The position numbers and the translations under genes were made by a program. This document shows positions 1 through 9,627 of a stretch of DNA of 64,000 bases, piece by piece. How positions within the stretch are numbered: position 1 is the stretch's first letter; each line of letters opens with the position of its first letter. Source of the stretch: Pseudo-nitzschia pungens (lineage: Eukaryota; Bacillariophyta; Bacillariophyceae; Bacillariales; Bacillariaceae); NCBI GenBank assembly GCA_037355855.1, contig CM074760.1, forward strand, positions 6,068,501 through 6,132,500, given 5' to 3'. Below the pieces are notes generated by a model. That model was given only the letters and a program-made list of their open reading frames with translations. It had not been told where the DNA came from and made no database searches.

Positions 1-787
1 GGTGATTCTCGCAACTTCGATTGTGAGTTTCGAATCTACCGTGAAGGCTCTCACGCCGCACTTGCAAGAATACGTATCCAAAGGAAAGAAAGGCCCGTTA
101 TTGGTCGATGTATTGAGTGTGAAAGAACACGCACGGGAAATCATGCTGAAGTACCTGCCGGAAGAATGCGACGTTCTGTGCACCCACCCCATGTTTGGAC
201 CAGATTCGGGGAAAAATGGATGGCAAAACCTGAATTTCGTATTCGAAAAAACAAGGGTTGACGGCGTTGTCTTCGACCCCACTAGTCACATTGACTTTGA
301 GAACACTTCTAGCAGTGACCGATCATTCAACGGAGATTTTTCCTACATCGAGTCGATGGACAGAATAGAGCGATTCTTGAGTATATGGGAAGAAGAGGGA
401 TGCAGGATGGTGCCTTTGAGCTGTAAATCACACGATGAATATGCTGCGAATTCTCAATTCATCACACATCTCATGGGGCGAATACTGGGTGCCCAGGGTC
501 TGCAAAGGACACCAATCGACACGAAGGGGTTTGAGTCAGTCCTCAAACTAATCGATTCCACCACGGCAGATTCCTTTGATCTATTTTACGGGTTGTACAA
601 GTACAACAAACGGAACAGCCTATCGATCATTCATCAGCTTCAGGATGCCATGGATGACGTCGTCGATAATTTAAAAATCCTCGAGACCAAGGAGATTCAG
701 AAGCAAGAAGCGGGACGAGAGCAGGAAGAAGAGCAGGCATCTGAAAATACCGCGGAACGGAATGAAATGGGAGCTTACGAAAATTAA
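1..787 (+). CDS. Arogenate/prephenate dehydrogenase, 5'-truncated by window edge
   Basis: This is the TyrA-type dehydrogenase of tyrosine synthesis, which oxidatively decarboxylates arogenate (or prephenate) with NAD(P). The frame is open to the first base, so the N-terminal Rossmann glycine loop lies outside the window. What remains starts in the strand before the catalytic half (ILATSIVSF), then THPMFGPDSGK and a WxNLxFVF segment as in plant arogenate dehydrogenases. The helical C-terminal domain follows (SHDEYAANSQFITHLMGR, TTADSFDLFYGLYKYN). In this family the His of THPMFGP and the His-Asp pair of the SHDEYAA segment line the substrate pocket. An acidic insert (about residues 85-115) and a Gln/Glu-rich tail are low-complexity additions. 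An AATAAA at 862-867 could serve polyadenylation. The gene converges with the next one across a 172-bp gap. Prephenate versus arogenate preference cannot be read from this fragment. Confidence 0.88.
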   Translation, partial: VILATSIVSFESTVKALTPHLQEYVSKGKKGPLLVDVLSVKEHAREIMLKYLPEECDVLCTHPMFGPDSGKNGWQNLNFVFEKTRVDGVVFDPTSHIDFENTSSSDRSFNGDFSYIESMDRIERFLSIWEEEGCRMVPLSCKSHDEYAANSQFITHLMGRILGAQGLQRTPIDTKGFESVLKLIDSTTADSFDLFYGLYKYNKRNSLSIIHQLQDAMDDVVDNLKILETKEIQKQEAGREQEEEQASENTAERNEMGAYEN

Positions 788-959
788 GATAGAAATGTGT
801 TTCGTGTTCAATTGCACTGCTAAAACCCATCGTTGTGTGCGGCCGATGATGAATAATTTTCAATAAAGCTGCATAATGATCATAATCATAATAATAATAC
901 TAAATTTTTCAAAATGCACGACCCGAAAGTTGAGATTCCTTTAGCTCAGATGATTATCG

Positions 960-2879
960 TCATTCCAATTGCGTTTCTCCATCGTCGTTGTCATCGTCTT
1001 CTTGCTCTTCATCGATTCCACCGCTGGCTTCCAACATCGTTTCACCAGCGTCATCATCGTTGTTTTCATCGCCATAGCTGCCCTCCGCATTGCTGCTTTC
1101 GATGGGTTCTTCTGTTTGTTCGGCCGCCGCTGACGGCATGAGCGACGCAGCCCGTTCTTGCTGTGCATCATCTGTTTCTGATTCCTCCTCTCCTTCCTGG
1201 ATCTCTCGGATAACACCCGCCCATTCCTCGATGGAAATAGATCCCGTGATTTTTTGTTCTTCCGATGCAACTCCCGGGATGTTGACATGGGTAGCAAATT
1301 TCCGCGCCACCAAACACCCCTTGTCTCTCGCAAGTTTGCCCACCCGTTTCAGATCCGTTGCCCCATTGCTGAACAATGCCGGGTTCTTCATGCCCTCCGT
1401 CCAGTCGGTGTATGTCACCGGTCTCAAATGGATTCGTTGGTTCTTCATTGGTGGAGAGGATGCTTCGGCGGATGAGCTTCCGCGCGGTGTCGATGACGAC
1501 GGATTGGACTCGGAACCCGCGTTCCTGGGCGATGACAGGGCGCCACCCGAGGAGTTCCCTTCCGCCTGTTGGGACGAGGATTCTTCGTCCCTGCTGCGGC
1601 CCTTTTGCGTATCGATGCCACCCTTGGTGTACCGCAAATCACCCAGGAGCGCCAGGGCCGTCGGGAAAAACATCTCGTCGCTGGCATTGATGTGGCGAAA
1701 GGATTGCCAGAGCTGGTGCTTGGCTGGTTTGAACGGCCGATCCATGCCGATGATCGTGGACGCGTGCGTCCGGGAGAGCAGCACCCACTGGTCTCCCTTC
1801 CAGCGATACTGGCCGGGGATTCGCCGGTTGATGCCGGCGAACTGATCGTCTTCGTACTTGTTCTTGGGCGTGTCGTCTTCCGTGCGGTGGCGGGCGTTGA
1901 CCCACGACATGCTGGAATCCGAGATCTTGCGGAAGAATTCCGGGGCCGTGACCACCGGAACGCAGCTCTCGGAAACGTACAAAAAGTGATCGACGGGCGG
2001 GATGGTGCCCCCGTCATAGGACGGGGGGGACCGCGCCAAAAAGCGGCTCGGACAAAAACGCTTGTCCTCGTACTGGGAGACGGAAGCGTTACCGATCCTG
2101 AGTCCGTCTTGCAACAGATCCAGCATGGCACGCGTGATCTCCACGGATCCCCACTCCGGAGATCTGGACAGAAAGACCGGATCCATGAACGAGTTCCCCC
2201 GTCCCTGCTTGGGGGGAAAGGTCAGCAGTCGCTTGCGCAGCCACTCGCTGGTTACCTTTTGCGGAAACTTGGCGTGGCAAACAACCGAGACAAAGTAGTC
2301 GTCCATCGTTCCCTGCAGGGACGACGACAGTGTCTCCATCCAACCCTTCCAGATCTCTTCGTAGGGCAAATCATCAATGATAATGGCCAACAAGGCCAGG
2401 TGCTTCGACTTTTTGGACTTCTCTTCGGGTGTGGGAGCCGGGGGAAAGCCTCGTGGAATCCCGTAACCGAGACTCCGCAGGTCTCCCAAGCCATCGAGGT
2501 TGGGCGGTGGGCCGTGCCCATGACCATATCCGTGCCCATATCCGTGCCCCGGCGATCCATACGGCGGGGCATGAAAGCGTCGGCGTGCCGTGGGAGGTCC
2601 GTGGTGGTACTTCGGATTCTGACTCCATTCGCCGGGTCGATTGCGACGCCTGTCTCCTCCGTATCCATCGCCGCGTCCGCGATTCGGAGAACCGTATCGA
2701 TTGCTGTTGCTGCTGTGGTGATAGCTGCTACTATTGTTGCTGTAGTTACCCCGTCCACCCCTGTTGCCGCTGTAGTTGTTATCGTTGTTGCTTCTGCTGT
2801 TGGCCCCGCTGTTTCCTCTGCTGTTGGAACCATCCGAGGACTTGTTCTGGAATGCAGAAAGCTGCGAACGAAAATCCAT
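960..2879 (-). CDS. GT14-like (core-2/I-branching type) glycosyltransferase with Gly/Asn-rich N-terminus
   Basis: A 639-residue protein. Its middle (about residues 155-420) carries the order of motifs of the core-2/I-branching/GT14 family: HLALLAIIIDDLPYEEIWKGW, then PEWGSVEITRAMLDLL, then FLYVSESCVPV, then the acceptor-side WKGDQWVLLSRTHASTI and DEMFFPTALALLG, then RPVTYTDW and GCLVARKF. GT14 enzymes transfer GlcNAc, xylose or glucuronic acid in the Golgi. Residues 1-130 are a low-complexity Gly/Asn/Ser/Arg-rich stretch with RGG-like and GHGYGHGH repeats, and the last ~60 residues are acidic. No signal anchor or transmembrane segment is visible before the domain, which is unusual for a Golgi enzyme. 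Start: the only ATG before the Asn/Ser-rich stretch, with a long spacer upstream. Family assignment rests on motifs; substrate unknown. Confidence 0.72.
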   Translation of the reverse strand: MDFRSQLSAFQNKSSDGSNSRGNSGANSRSNNDNNYSGNRGGRGNYSNNSSSYHHSSNSNRYGSPNRGRGDGYGGDRRRNRPGEWSQNPKYHHGPPTARRRFHAPPYGSPGHGYGHGYGHGHGPPPNLDGLGDLRSLGYGIPRGFPPAPTPEEKSKKSKHLALLAIIIDDLPYEEIWKGWMETLSSSLQGTMDDYFVSVVCHAKFPQKVTSEWLRKRLLTFPPKQGRGNSFMDPVFLSRSPEWGSVEITRAMLDLLQDGLRIGNASVSQYEDKRFCPSRFLARSPPSYDGGTIPPVDHFLYVSESCVPVVTAPEFFRKISDSSMSWVNARHRTEDDTPKNKYEDDQFAGINRRIPGQYRWKGDQWVLLSRTHASTIIGMDRPFKPAKHQLWQSFRHINASDEMFFPTALALLGDLRYTKGGIDTQKGRSRDEESSSQQAEGNSSGGALSSPRNAGSESNPSSSTPRGSSSAEASSPPMKNQRIHLRPVTYTDWTEGMKNPALFSNGATDLKRVGKLARDKGCLVARKFATHVNIPGVASEEQKITGSISIEEWAGVIREIQEGEEESETDDAQQERAASLMPSAAAEQTEEPIESSNAEGSYGDENNDDDAGETMLEASGGIDEEQEDDDNDDGETQLE

Positions 2880-3961
2880 CTCTGCAGTCTGCTATCACTT
2901 CTTTGTGGATTGGATGTAAGCAAGCCCGAAGCGGGGTTTCCTCTGTGGCCTACCGTAGTAGAGTCGACGAAAAGATACCGGCTGCAGTGTTCAGCCCAGA
3001 AGCTCTTTATTTCTTCAGAAAAAAAATACTTCGTACTTTGTAGATATGATGGTAACCTTAAGGCTCGATATCGTCACTACTGTTTGCGGTTCGGAGACCG
3101 ATGTCTGAAAGCCAAAAGCCATAACAATGTCTCTCGGAAGTGCAGACAGGTACGAGTATCGTAATCATTGTTCCAACATCATAACGTACGAATAAGATTA
3201 CTCGTACCGGTACCGGTATTTTATCTTCAAGCCTCTGAAGAGAGGAATGCACGAAAGATGGCAGCACAGTGTTTTTTGCTTCATACAGAAAATAAATGTA
3301 CAGTAATATGACTATTCAATAGTACGAACTTGAACGAAATGGTCATAATTATTGTTTTGTGACCACTTTGACCTTTCGAGGTAACGGTAAGGTTAGGTAA
3401 CCTTAATCTTCTCCTAGATGCTAGACCGTCAGTAAAGCTTACGTACAAGAACGTGTACTAATACTGTACTACAAGTACGTATCATTGATCGAGGTTCGCA
3501 AGTCCGAAATACCATAATCGCCAATCAAAATCGACCGGCTTGCTCATTTTGAGACTGGGTTGGGAGATTGATTGTGATTGATGATTCTCAATAAAAAAGA
3601 CAGCTACGGTAAGTTACACGTACGTGTAAGATTACGTACCGGTAAATTACCGTACCTACTGTTTTTCCAAAAGACTATGTACGTTCGTACGTAATCGAGC
3701 ATAGCGAACGGTATCTTTGCCAACGTTTTTTCGCAAGTTCGGAAGTTTATGAGAAGATACCAAGTTGACAGCTGACACTTGCTGACACACAGGCGACGTC
3801 AATTTTCCAAACCGCCAACCAAAGATTGTTGATTCATTCATTCATTCCTTCCTTCCTGCTCAACAGAATAGTAGTAGTCCTCTCTTTTCATTTACAAGCA
3901 GAAAGCAGCAACCCTATCAAACTTGTCGCACGCACGTTCCCCATTCGAATTATTTTGCACG
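2880..3961. promoter_or_regulatory. Divergent intergenic region with GTAC/GTAAG word clusters
   Basis: This 1.1-kb spacer lies between the divergently transcribed glycosyltransferase and parvulin genes. No coding region is convincing. It contains several copies of short words such as GGTAAGGTTAGGTAACCTTA near 3383, CGTACCGGTAAATTACCGTA near 3636, and TACCGGTACCGG near 3206. The same words recur in most other upstream spacers of the window (see findings). Confidence 0.4.
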
Positions 3962-4507
3962 ATGCCATCCTGCCTGCGACTCAAGAATTTGGTGCTCTCG
4001 GTGGTGCTCTGTTTCGTCTCGATGGCGGGAGAGAACGCCGGTGCATCGGCCTTCTCTTCCACTCGGCTGTCGCTGCAGACCACGGGATCGCCAACGGTCG
4101 CGAGCGCAAGGACGACGTCCACGCGCATCGGCATGGGCATGTTCGACTTTATTCAGAACGCCTTCAAAAACGAGGAGTACGACGATCGGATTGCGTCTGC
4201 CTCCCACATTCTCGTCGACACGGAGGAAGAGGCGATGGTCATTCTGAAAGACATCGAGGGAGGACAAACGACCTTTTCCGAGGCCGCCAAGACGTACTCC
4301 AACTGCCCCTCCTCGTCAAAGGGCGGTTCCCTCGGTCGGTTTGCACCGGGAACGATGGTCCAGGCGTTTGACGACGTTGTCTTTGACGAGTCCGTGTCCA
4401 TTGGGTCCGTGCAGGGACCCGTTTTGACGCAGTTCGGATACCATTTGATAGTTGTTGAGGACCGAACCGTGAACAATGTCAAGTCGGAAGGAGAGGGATT
4501 CTTCTAA
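3962..4507 (+). CDS. Plastid-targeted parvulin-type (PPIC) peptidyl-prolyl cis-trans isomerase
   Basis: A 181-residue protein. Residues 1-28 form a secretory signal peptide (LKNLVLSVVLCFVSMAGENA) followed directly by ASAFSS, the ASAFAP-type motif that marks bipartite plastid presequences in diatoms. A ~40-residue transit-like stretch rich in Ser/Thr/Arg follows. The rotamase domain occupies roughly residues 75-167: ASHILVDTEEEA, FSEAAKTYSNCPSSSKGGSLG, FAPGTMVQAFDDVVF and VLTQFGYHLIVVEDR are the standard parvulin blocks, with the catalytic His of SHIL, the Cys of SNCPS and the His of GYHLI present. The frame is open 13 codons further upstream; this start is chosen because it places the hydrophobic signal at the N-terminus. 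Expected to fold or isomerise stromal proteins; a single-domain enzyme of normal size. Confidence 0.88.
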   Translation: MPSCLRLKNLVLSVVLCFVSMAGENAGASAFSSTRLSLQTTGSPTVASARTTSTRIGMGMFDFIQNAFKNEEYDDRIASASHILVDTEEEAMVILKDIEGGQTTFSEAAKTYSNCPSSSKGGSLGRFAPGTMVQAFDDVVFDESVSIGSVQGPVLTQFGYHLIVVEDRTVNNVKSEGEGFF

Positions 4508-6923
4508 GCAGAAGATTTTCTATCGATCGATTGGTTGCTTGCGGAGGACGTCACGGCGAAATCGTATTTTCTTTGGTTTCGGTCGGAGACCAGGTTTGAC
4601 GGTAGTGATGCTCTCGGCATTGCTTTCCTTTTCAAGAGTTCGACGAGACTTAGACGAATATCGGATTGGTGGTTCGAAATCGTTTTTTGCCTACGGATCC
4701 AAGTTGTTACGACGTCCAAAGGGCAGCATACTGCTTACAGTTATAATCAATTGTATCTGAGCAGAGTAAATGACCGGACGATTTCTGCCTGCCGTTGGTC
4801 TAGACAGTTAGATACGACACTTTTGTTTCAACGGAGGGTTGCTAGTAGTCGTTGTAAACTTTCAAAGATGGGGGAAATAACCAACTATGACGTGTAATTA
4901 ATGAAATGAGTCTTCTTGTCAGAAATAGTGAAACGTCCAGTAATCTGTTTATCTAATACGAAGTAATTGTTTTGTTGAGGTTAGTGATCCAAAAAGGAGG
5001 GATTTGAAATCATTTAGTTGGAAAGATCGCAGGCCAGCATTACTAGTACTAATACTAGGAGTCGAGGCACGTATCGTTCTCAATGCTTTTGGTTGTCAGT
5101 TTCGTAGTCTCGCAACTAGGGATTTTCCGACTCATACTAATAGAAGCTTTTCTATTTTCTCGCGACTGCAATACTATATCGAAAGAGATACTACTGCACG
5201 TACCGTACTGCTTACATGCACTGAAAATCATCATGGGTTTGTTCTTGTTGGAGCAGGGTGTACATTATTACTCTTCCCCGATTCAGCCCAGTAGATGAAC
5301 TGAGTCCAACGATGAGGATTCAATTAATGCTCGGGTGTGTTCATGCACAACAAACACTTGCTACCTCATTGAGCTGAAAAGAAATGGGAAGTGGGGAGTA
5401 AAATTGGCAAGTGCCATTGTATTTGAGTCATGTTGGAGCTCTTGTAGTACCTGTCAAAACCAAGATCAAAAGAAGCAAATACTGATTTCAAGAAGAGCTG
5501 CCTGTACCACCAGGAATGAAGGGGGCAATATTTGTAGTTGTGTAGGGATTGTATCCATAGTGATAATGAATGTGATGTCATGGGCTACTAGTAGTACTAG
5601 TAGCTAGTAGGGAAGTGTTGTGCTAGCTCATAGCAAGCAATTTATAAAAGTAATGGTGCTTTGTTATCAATCATGGCAAGATTTTCTGTCTTGATCATGA
5701 CACAACGAAATCCGCCATTGTCCTTTGATCTTTATTAGATCTCAATATTCACACAAACAACACGTCCTTAATGTTAGACTTTCATCATTCTGTCATAAGA
5801 ACTAGTAAGAAGAAGGCATTTGTCACAAAATTTCAGCAGACACTTTCTACCTATCTACTCACGGAGATGGGTATTTAACTTCCTCACTACTATGCATGAC
5901 AGGAATAATCATACTGCTGAATATGGCCATTACAGTTCAGTGGGTACTAGTAGTAGTATTAATCATGATCCCCCCTACCGGGCCTACTAGTATCATGCAA
6001 ACACGACCCTGACTACTATGTGCCTAACTGATACCTCAGTTTTCGGAAGCAGTTTCTTCAAAGTAATTAAGAATTTTACTGCAATAAGATAATACTCATC
6101 TCAACTCAATCACCATTAGCACTACTAGTATTGTTCATCACCTCTACTACTCCTCGTTGTTCACTTCCCAATACTACTGGTAGCACTACAGAGAAGGAAC
6201 TAGCATGTGCGAGTATCTTACTCGTACCGTACGGTAACTTACGGCAGTACGAAACTTACTCGTAATCTTGAAGTCAAATCGTAAGTTTTTCGCTCGGGCA
6301 AGTACATACCATACCGTACTCCTACACGTACGATTATTGTACCGTACGGTAAACTTACCTAATACCGTACTGTAGACATGAGTTACGAAGTTATGAGGAC
6401 TCGAAATTTTTGAATGTCGACGGAGCTCGTAATGATTTTAACTAGTGATTGAAAAATCAGGAGTCATCTTTTGTACCAGTGCTACATGGTTCTACACCAA
6501 CATCTGTACCTCTTACTAAAAATTTTCGTTCCTCTGTTTTGTACGACATGCGTGATCGTACCGACAGATCGATCGATGCCCGCAATCGCTCGAGCTCCAA
6601 GCACCAAACACGCCAGTCGACATAGTAGTAGTTAGTACCGTACGGTAAGTTGACCATGGGATTTCAACTGGACAAGAGGGATGGAGTTGCATTCGGTGTA
6701 TCGGGATGAAACACCCTTAGAGCTTCGTGCGTGCATGCATCTGGTGTGTTCGCGATGGGTCAGGGTGCTGCCTCCGATGCGGCGATGCAAGCTGCAGAAA
6801 TACGGGCGTCGAACAGTGGCGGCTCAGAAAGTGTGAATCGAAGTCCTTTTCATACTGATCTAATCGAGTTGTTTCCTCTCCCCACGCTTGCAGTTTGCTT
6901 TATTTTAATACAATACATTCAAG
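4508..6923. other. Long intergenic region without a recognisable gene
   Basis: This 2.4-kb AT-rich spacer contains only short, unconvincing reading frames. It is dotted with TACTAGTA/AGTAGTACTAG microsatellite-like words (5035-5060, 5585-5610, 5940-5990, 6115-6190). GTAC-rich clusters (6225-6400, 6630-6655) lie upstream of the ribosomal protein gene. Confidence 0.35.
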
Positions 6924-7355
6924 ATGGGTAAGCCAAATGGACTCCGAACCGGGCGCAAGCTCCGAATCCACCGACGAAACCAACGTTGGCACGACAAGCA
7001 ATACTGCAAGGCTAACTCCATCACTGCCATGAAGGCCAACCCTATGGGAGGATCCACAATGGCCAAGGGAATTGTCTTGGAGAAGATCGGTATCGAGGCC
7101 AAGCAGCCTAACTCTGCTATCCGTAAATGCGTCCGAGTCCAATTGATTAAGAACGGAAAGAAGATTGCTGCTTTCGTCCCACGCGATGGTTGTTTGAACT
7201 ATGTTGATGAGAACGACGAAGTTTTGATTGCCGGTTTCGGTCGTTCCGGTCACTCCGTTGGAGATATTGCCGGAGTTCGATTCAAGGTCGTTAAGGTTTC
7301 GGGAGTATCGCTTTGGGCCCTATACAAGCAAAAGAAGGAGAAGCCTCGTTCGTAA
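6924..7355 (+). CDS. RPS23: 40S ribosomal protein S23 (uS12)
   Basis: A 143-residue protein with the length and sequence blocks of eukaryotic S23: [13 protein letters not shown] at the start, [38 protein letters not shown], the decoding-site loop with the conserved proline (VPRDGC), [20 protein letters not shown], and a basic KKEKPRS end. uS12 sits at the 40S decoding centre and monitors codon-anticodon pairing. The gene is uninterrupted, and the start ATG follows a short AT-rich leader (ATTCAAG). Loops that read PNDGC and GRKGHAV in animal orthologues read PRDGC and GRSGHSV here. The 3' UTR opens with a (CAA)n tract. Confidence 0.97.
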   Translation: MGKPNGLRTGRKLRIHRRNQRWHDKQYCKANSITAMKANPMGGSTMAKGIVLEKIGIEAKQPNSAIRKCVRVQLIKNGKKIAAFVPRDGCLNYVDENDEVLIAGFGRSGHSVGDIAGVRFKVVKVSGVSLWALYKQKKEKPRS

Positions 7356-8140
7356 GCAATAAGAATTCAAACAACAACAACAACAACATCAACATATAAA
7401 CAACATCCTTCTGTATATTGACTGGTAAATTCCACGTCCATTGCTTCTGCAGCTCTAGATTTCGAAGAAGGAATGAACTCTAACTGCGGACCGAAAGCGT
7501 TTCGTTTGGTCAAACGGGAAACCCGTACCGTACTGTAGGCAACCTTACTTTCGATTATAAATAATGGATGGAATTTTCACCTCTTGAACCGCCTCGGAAT
7601 GGAAAGACGCTAGAACGCCCTGATGCCTTCGCATCGATAGATGACAAGTTGACCCTTGATTTCGTTCGAATTGTAATTTCTGGTTCGTTTTTCCGGGCAC
7701 CCCACAACATTCTTTCCTGTCCATGCCGTCCTGCTTGAGCGACTCAAACGAAGCTACAGCACAGTAATTACCCGGAGTGGAAAGAAGATAGAATAGGAGC
7801 GTTTGATGTCGTCCCATTGATGCATGACGAGTAGTTGATTCCGAATTTCATTCGTATTGCAACTTTGGTTCGTTTCTCAAGTGGCTTGCAACAGTCTATC
7901 CGTTCGATATCATCCCCCTTTTTTGACTCTGTGCTGGTGTTGGAACGAGCGACTGAAACGAAGCTAAAGCACAGTACTTGTAACCTTACTTACCGGTACT
8001 TTGTCATTATTTTTGAGAAATCATTCTACTTGACGCACGAACGATACGTTCCCGAAACAATACGAACAACGTCTTCAAGTACGATGGCAACAAGTCGAAG
8101 AGGGGCGATCTACACAATAATGATAATAATAATAACCATG

Positions 8141-8171
<31 letters not shown>

Positions 8172-8247
8172 AATGATAATAGCGATAATAATAATAATAA
8201 TCGTAATAGAGGAGACCGAATCTGGTAGGGAACTTGCAAATTACCGC
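7356..8247. other. Convergent intergenic region with a diverged tandem duplication and ATA microsatellite
   Basis: The spacer between RPS23 and the DUF3727 gene holds two diverged copies of a ~150-bp unit (about 7636-7770 and 7819-7980). They share GATxxATGACxAGT, TTCGTTCGAATTG-like, TTTCTGGTTCG-like and GAGCGACTxAAACGAAGCTAxAGCACAGTA blocks. A degenerate (ATA)n/(TAA)n microsatellite runs about 8117-8212. No gene is supported. Confidence 0.5.
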
Positions 8248-9012
8248 TCACGGAAGCACGTCATCGTGGAACGTCAAGAACGTCTTTTCGAGAATGGGCA
8301 TTATTTTCTCGGATTCTTCCGGCGTCAACAATACCCTCAGGTCGGATCGTTCCGAGTCGGGCTTCCCCACCAACAGCACCGGATCCAACAATCGGACGAG
8401 GTTGATTTCTTTGCCCCGGTGTTCAAACGTCAACAAGACCTCGACCTCCTCCTCGTCCGTGTCCTCGTCGTCGTCCTCGTCTCCCAATCGATCCTCTTCC
8501 TCGTCGTCGTCGTCGTCTTCCAGTTCCCCGACCAGGGTGAGCGTCTGGGGAGTCCTCTGGAGCGTCAATTCCTCGTCGAATTCTTCCTCGACAATGTTCT
8601 CGGCGATCGGAAAGATGTCGTCCATGAGTTCGTCGCCGAGCTCGATCGGCAGCAGGTTTTCTCCCTCGAAATAGCAGAGGGCGACGCAGTAATCGCACGG
8701 AACCCCGATCGTGTACTCGAGGCCGTCCACCGTGATGATGGAGTCCGCGTAGCACTCGATGAAAGCGTTTTCGGTCCGATCGAGGAAGGGGATCGGGACG
8801 CCCTCGTCTTCCTCGGCGACCCGTGTCAGGGTGGCGTCTCCCTTGGCGCGCAGGGGAGCGGGAGAAGAGCGGCGATGGTTCGTCGCCGATCGCGCTTGCG
8901 GCCGAAACGCTTGCGGCCGCAATTGCGGAGGCCGGGTCGAAAAGGCGTGGCTCGTCGCCGCGAAAAGGCAAGCCGTGGCGACGATCGCCAGTAATCTGTT
9001 GTTGTGGAACAT
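8248..9012 (-). CDS. Plastid-targeted DUF3727 family protein
   Basis: A 254-residue protein. The chosen ATG (9010-9012) places a signal peptide (LLAIVATACLFAATSHA) at the N-terminus followed by SHAFST, an ASAFAP-like plastid targeting motif; the frame is open 46 codons upstream but without such a start. The mature part has the DUF3727 signature known from cyanobacteria and plastids: a VDGLEYTIGVPCDYCVALCYF strand, a LIELGDELMDDIFPIAENIVEEE-like acidic segment (LGDELMDDIFPIAENIVEEE), and LTLQRTPQTLTLVGELEDDD. A ~30-residue Asp/Glu run follows, then a second beta-rich half (EVEVLLTFEHRGKEINLVRLLDPVLLVG). Family function is not established. The cysteine pair in PCDYC replaces the usual PVDTPV-like segment, a local oddity. 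Confidence 0.75.
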   Translation of the reverse strand: MFHNNRLLAIVATACLFAATSHAFSTRPPQLRPQAFRPQARSATNHRRSSPAPLRAKGDATLTRVAEEDEGVPIPFLDRTENAFIECYADSIITVDGLEYTIGVPCDYCVALCYFEGENLLPIELGDELMDDIFPIAENIVEEEFDEELTLQRTPQTLTLVGELEDDDDDEEEDRLGDEDDDEDTDEEEVEVLLTFEHRGKEINLVRLLDPVLLVGKPDSERSDLRVLLTPEESEKIMPILEKTFLTFHDDVLP

Positions 9013-9627
9013 GGTAGTATTCGTCGCTCTGTAGAAGTGGTGCTGTGTAGCTCTTCTTCTAGTCCGGAGAAGGAGCAGAAGCCGTGCCAATATTATTGAA
9101 AAGAGGTGATGCCGAACGCCGAACCGATTGTCGATCGTTGAATCAATCAATCAATCACACTCAATCTCGAATCATCTCAATCCAAACGTCGATCGATCGT
9201 CGAAAACCTGCGGTAAACAGCGGAGATGATGATGGTTCGATGATGTTTGTGATCTTGGAGGTTGATCTGATGGTCGCACAGACAAAAAAACGCGCGAACC
9301 CTATTTGCTACGTGTAGTACCGTACCTGGCATAACCTTACCTGGTACGGTAAAATCTTACTCCAAGTCGTATGATGTACGTGTACGTACCGCGCGTACAC
9401 TACCGAACGTAGAACACAGAACTAAACAATGCCGCCATCCAAGATACGGAGACTACACGTACTACTCGTATGTACGGTACGATTGATTCACCATTCACAA
9501 CATGAATGAAAGAGGAACTAAAACCCCTCAATCAACGCTCACAATCTGTCAACCATCATCGACATCAAAAGAGAAACGACGTTGATGGACTGACCGAAGG
9601 ATGAAGTAGAAGAAAACCGTAATCGAC
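9013..9627. promoter_or_regulatory. Divergent promoter region between DUF3727 gene and ORC4
   Basis: This 615-bp divergent spacer contains GTAC/GTAAG words between 9315 and 9485 (CCGTACCTGG, AACCTTACCTGGTACGGTAA, GTACGTGTACGTACCGCGCG, ATGTACGGTACG). A short AATCAATC tandem is present near 9143. No gene is visible. Confidence 0.4.

Noticed and set aside
1569..3164. 531-residue plus-strand frame opposite the glycosyltransferase
   Set aside because: It is antisense to a motif-rich gene, has no recognisable domain, and its Val/Arg-rich composition is typical of the complement of Asn/Gly-rich coding DNA.
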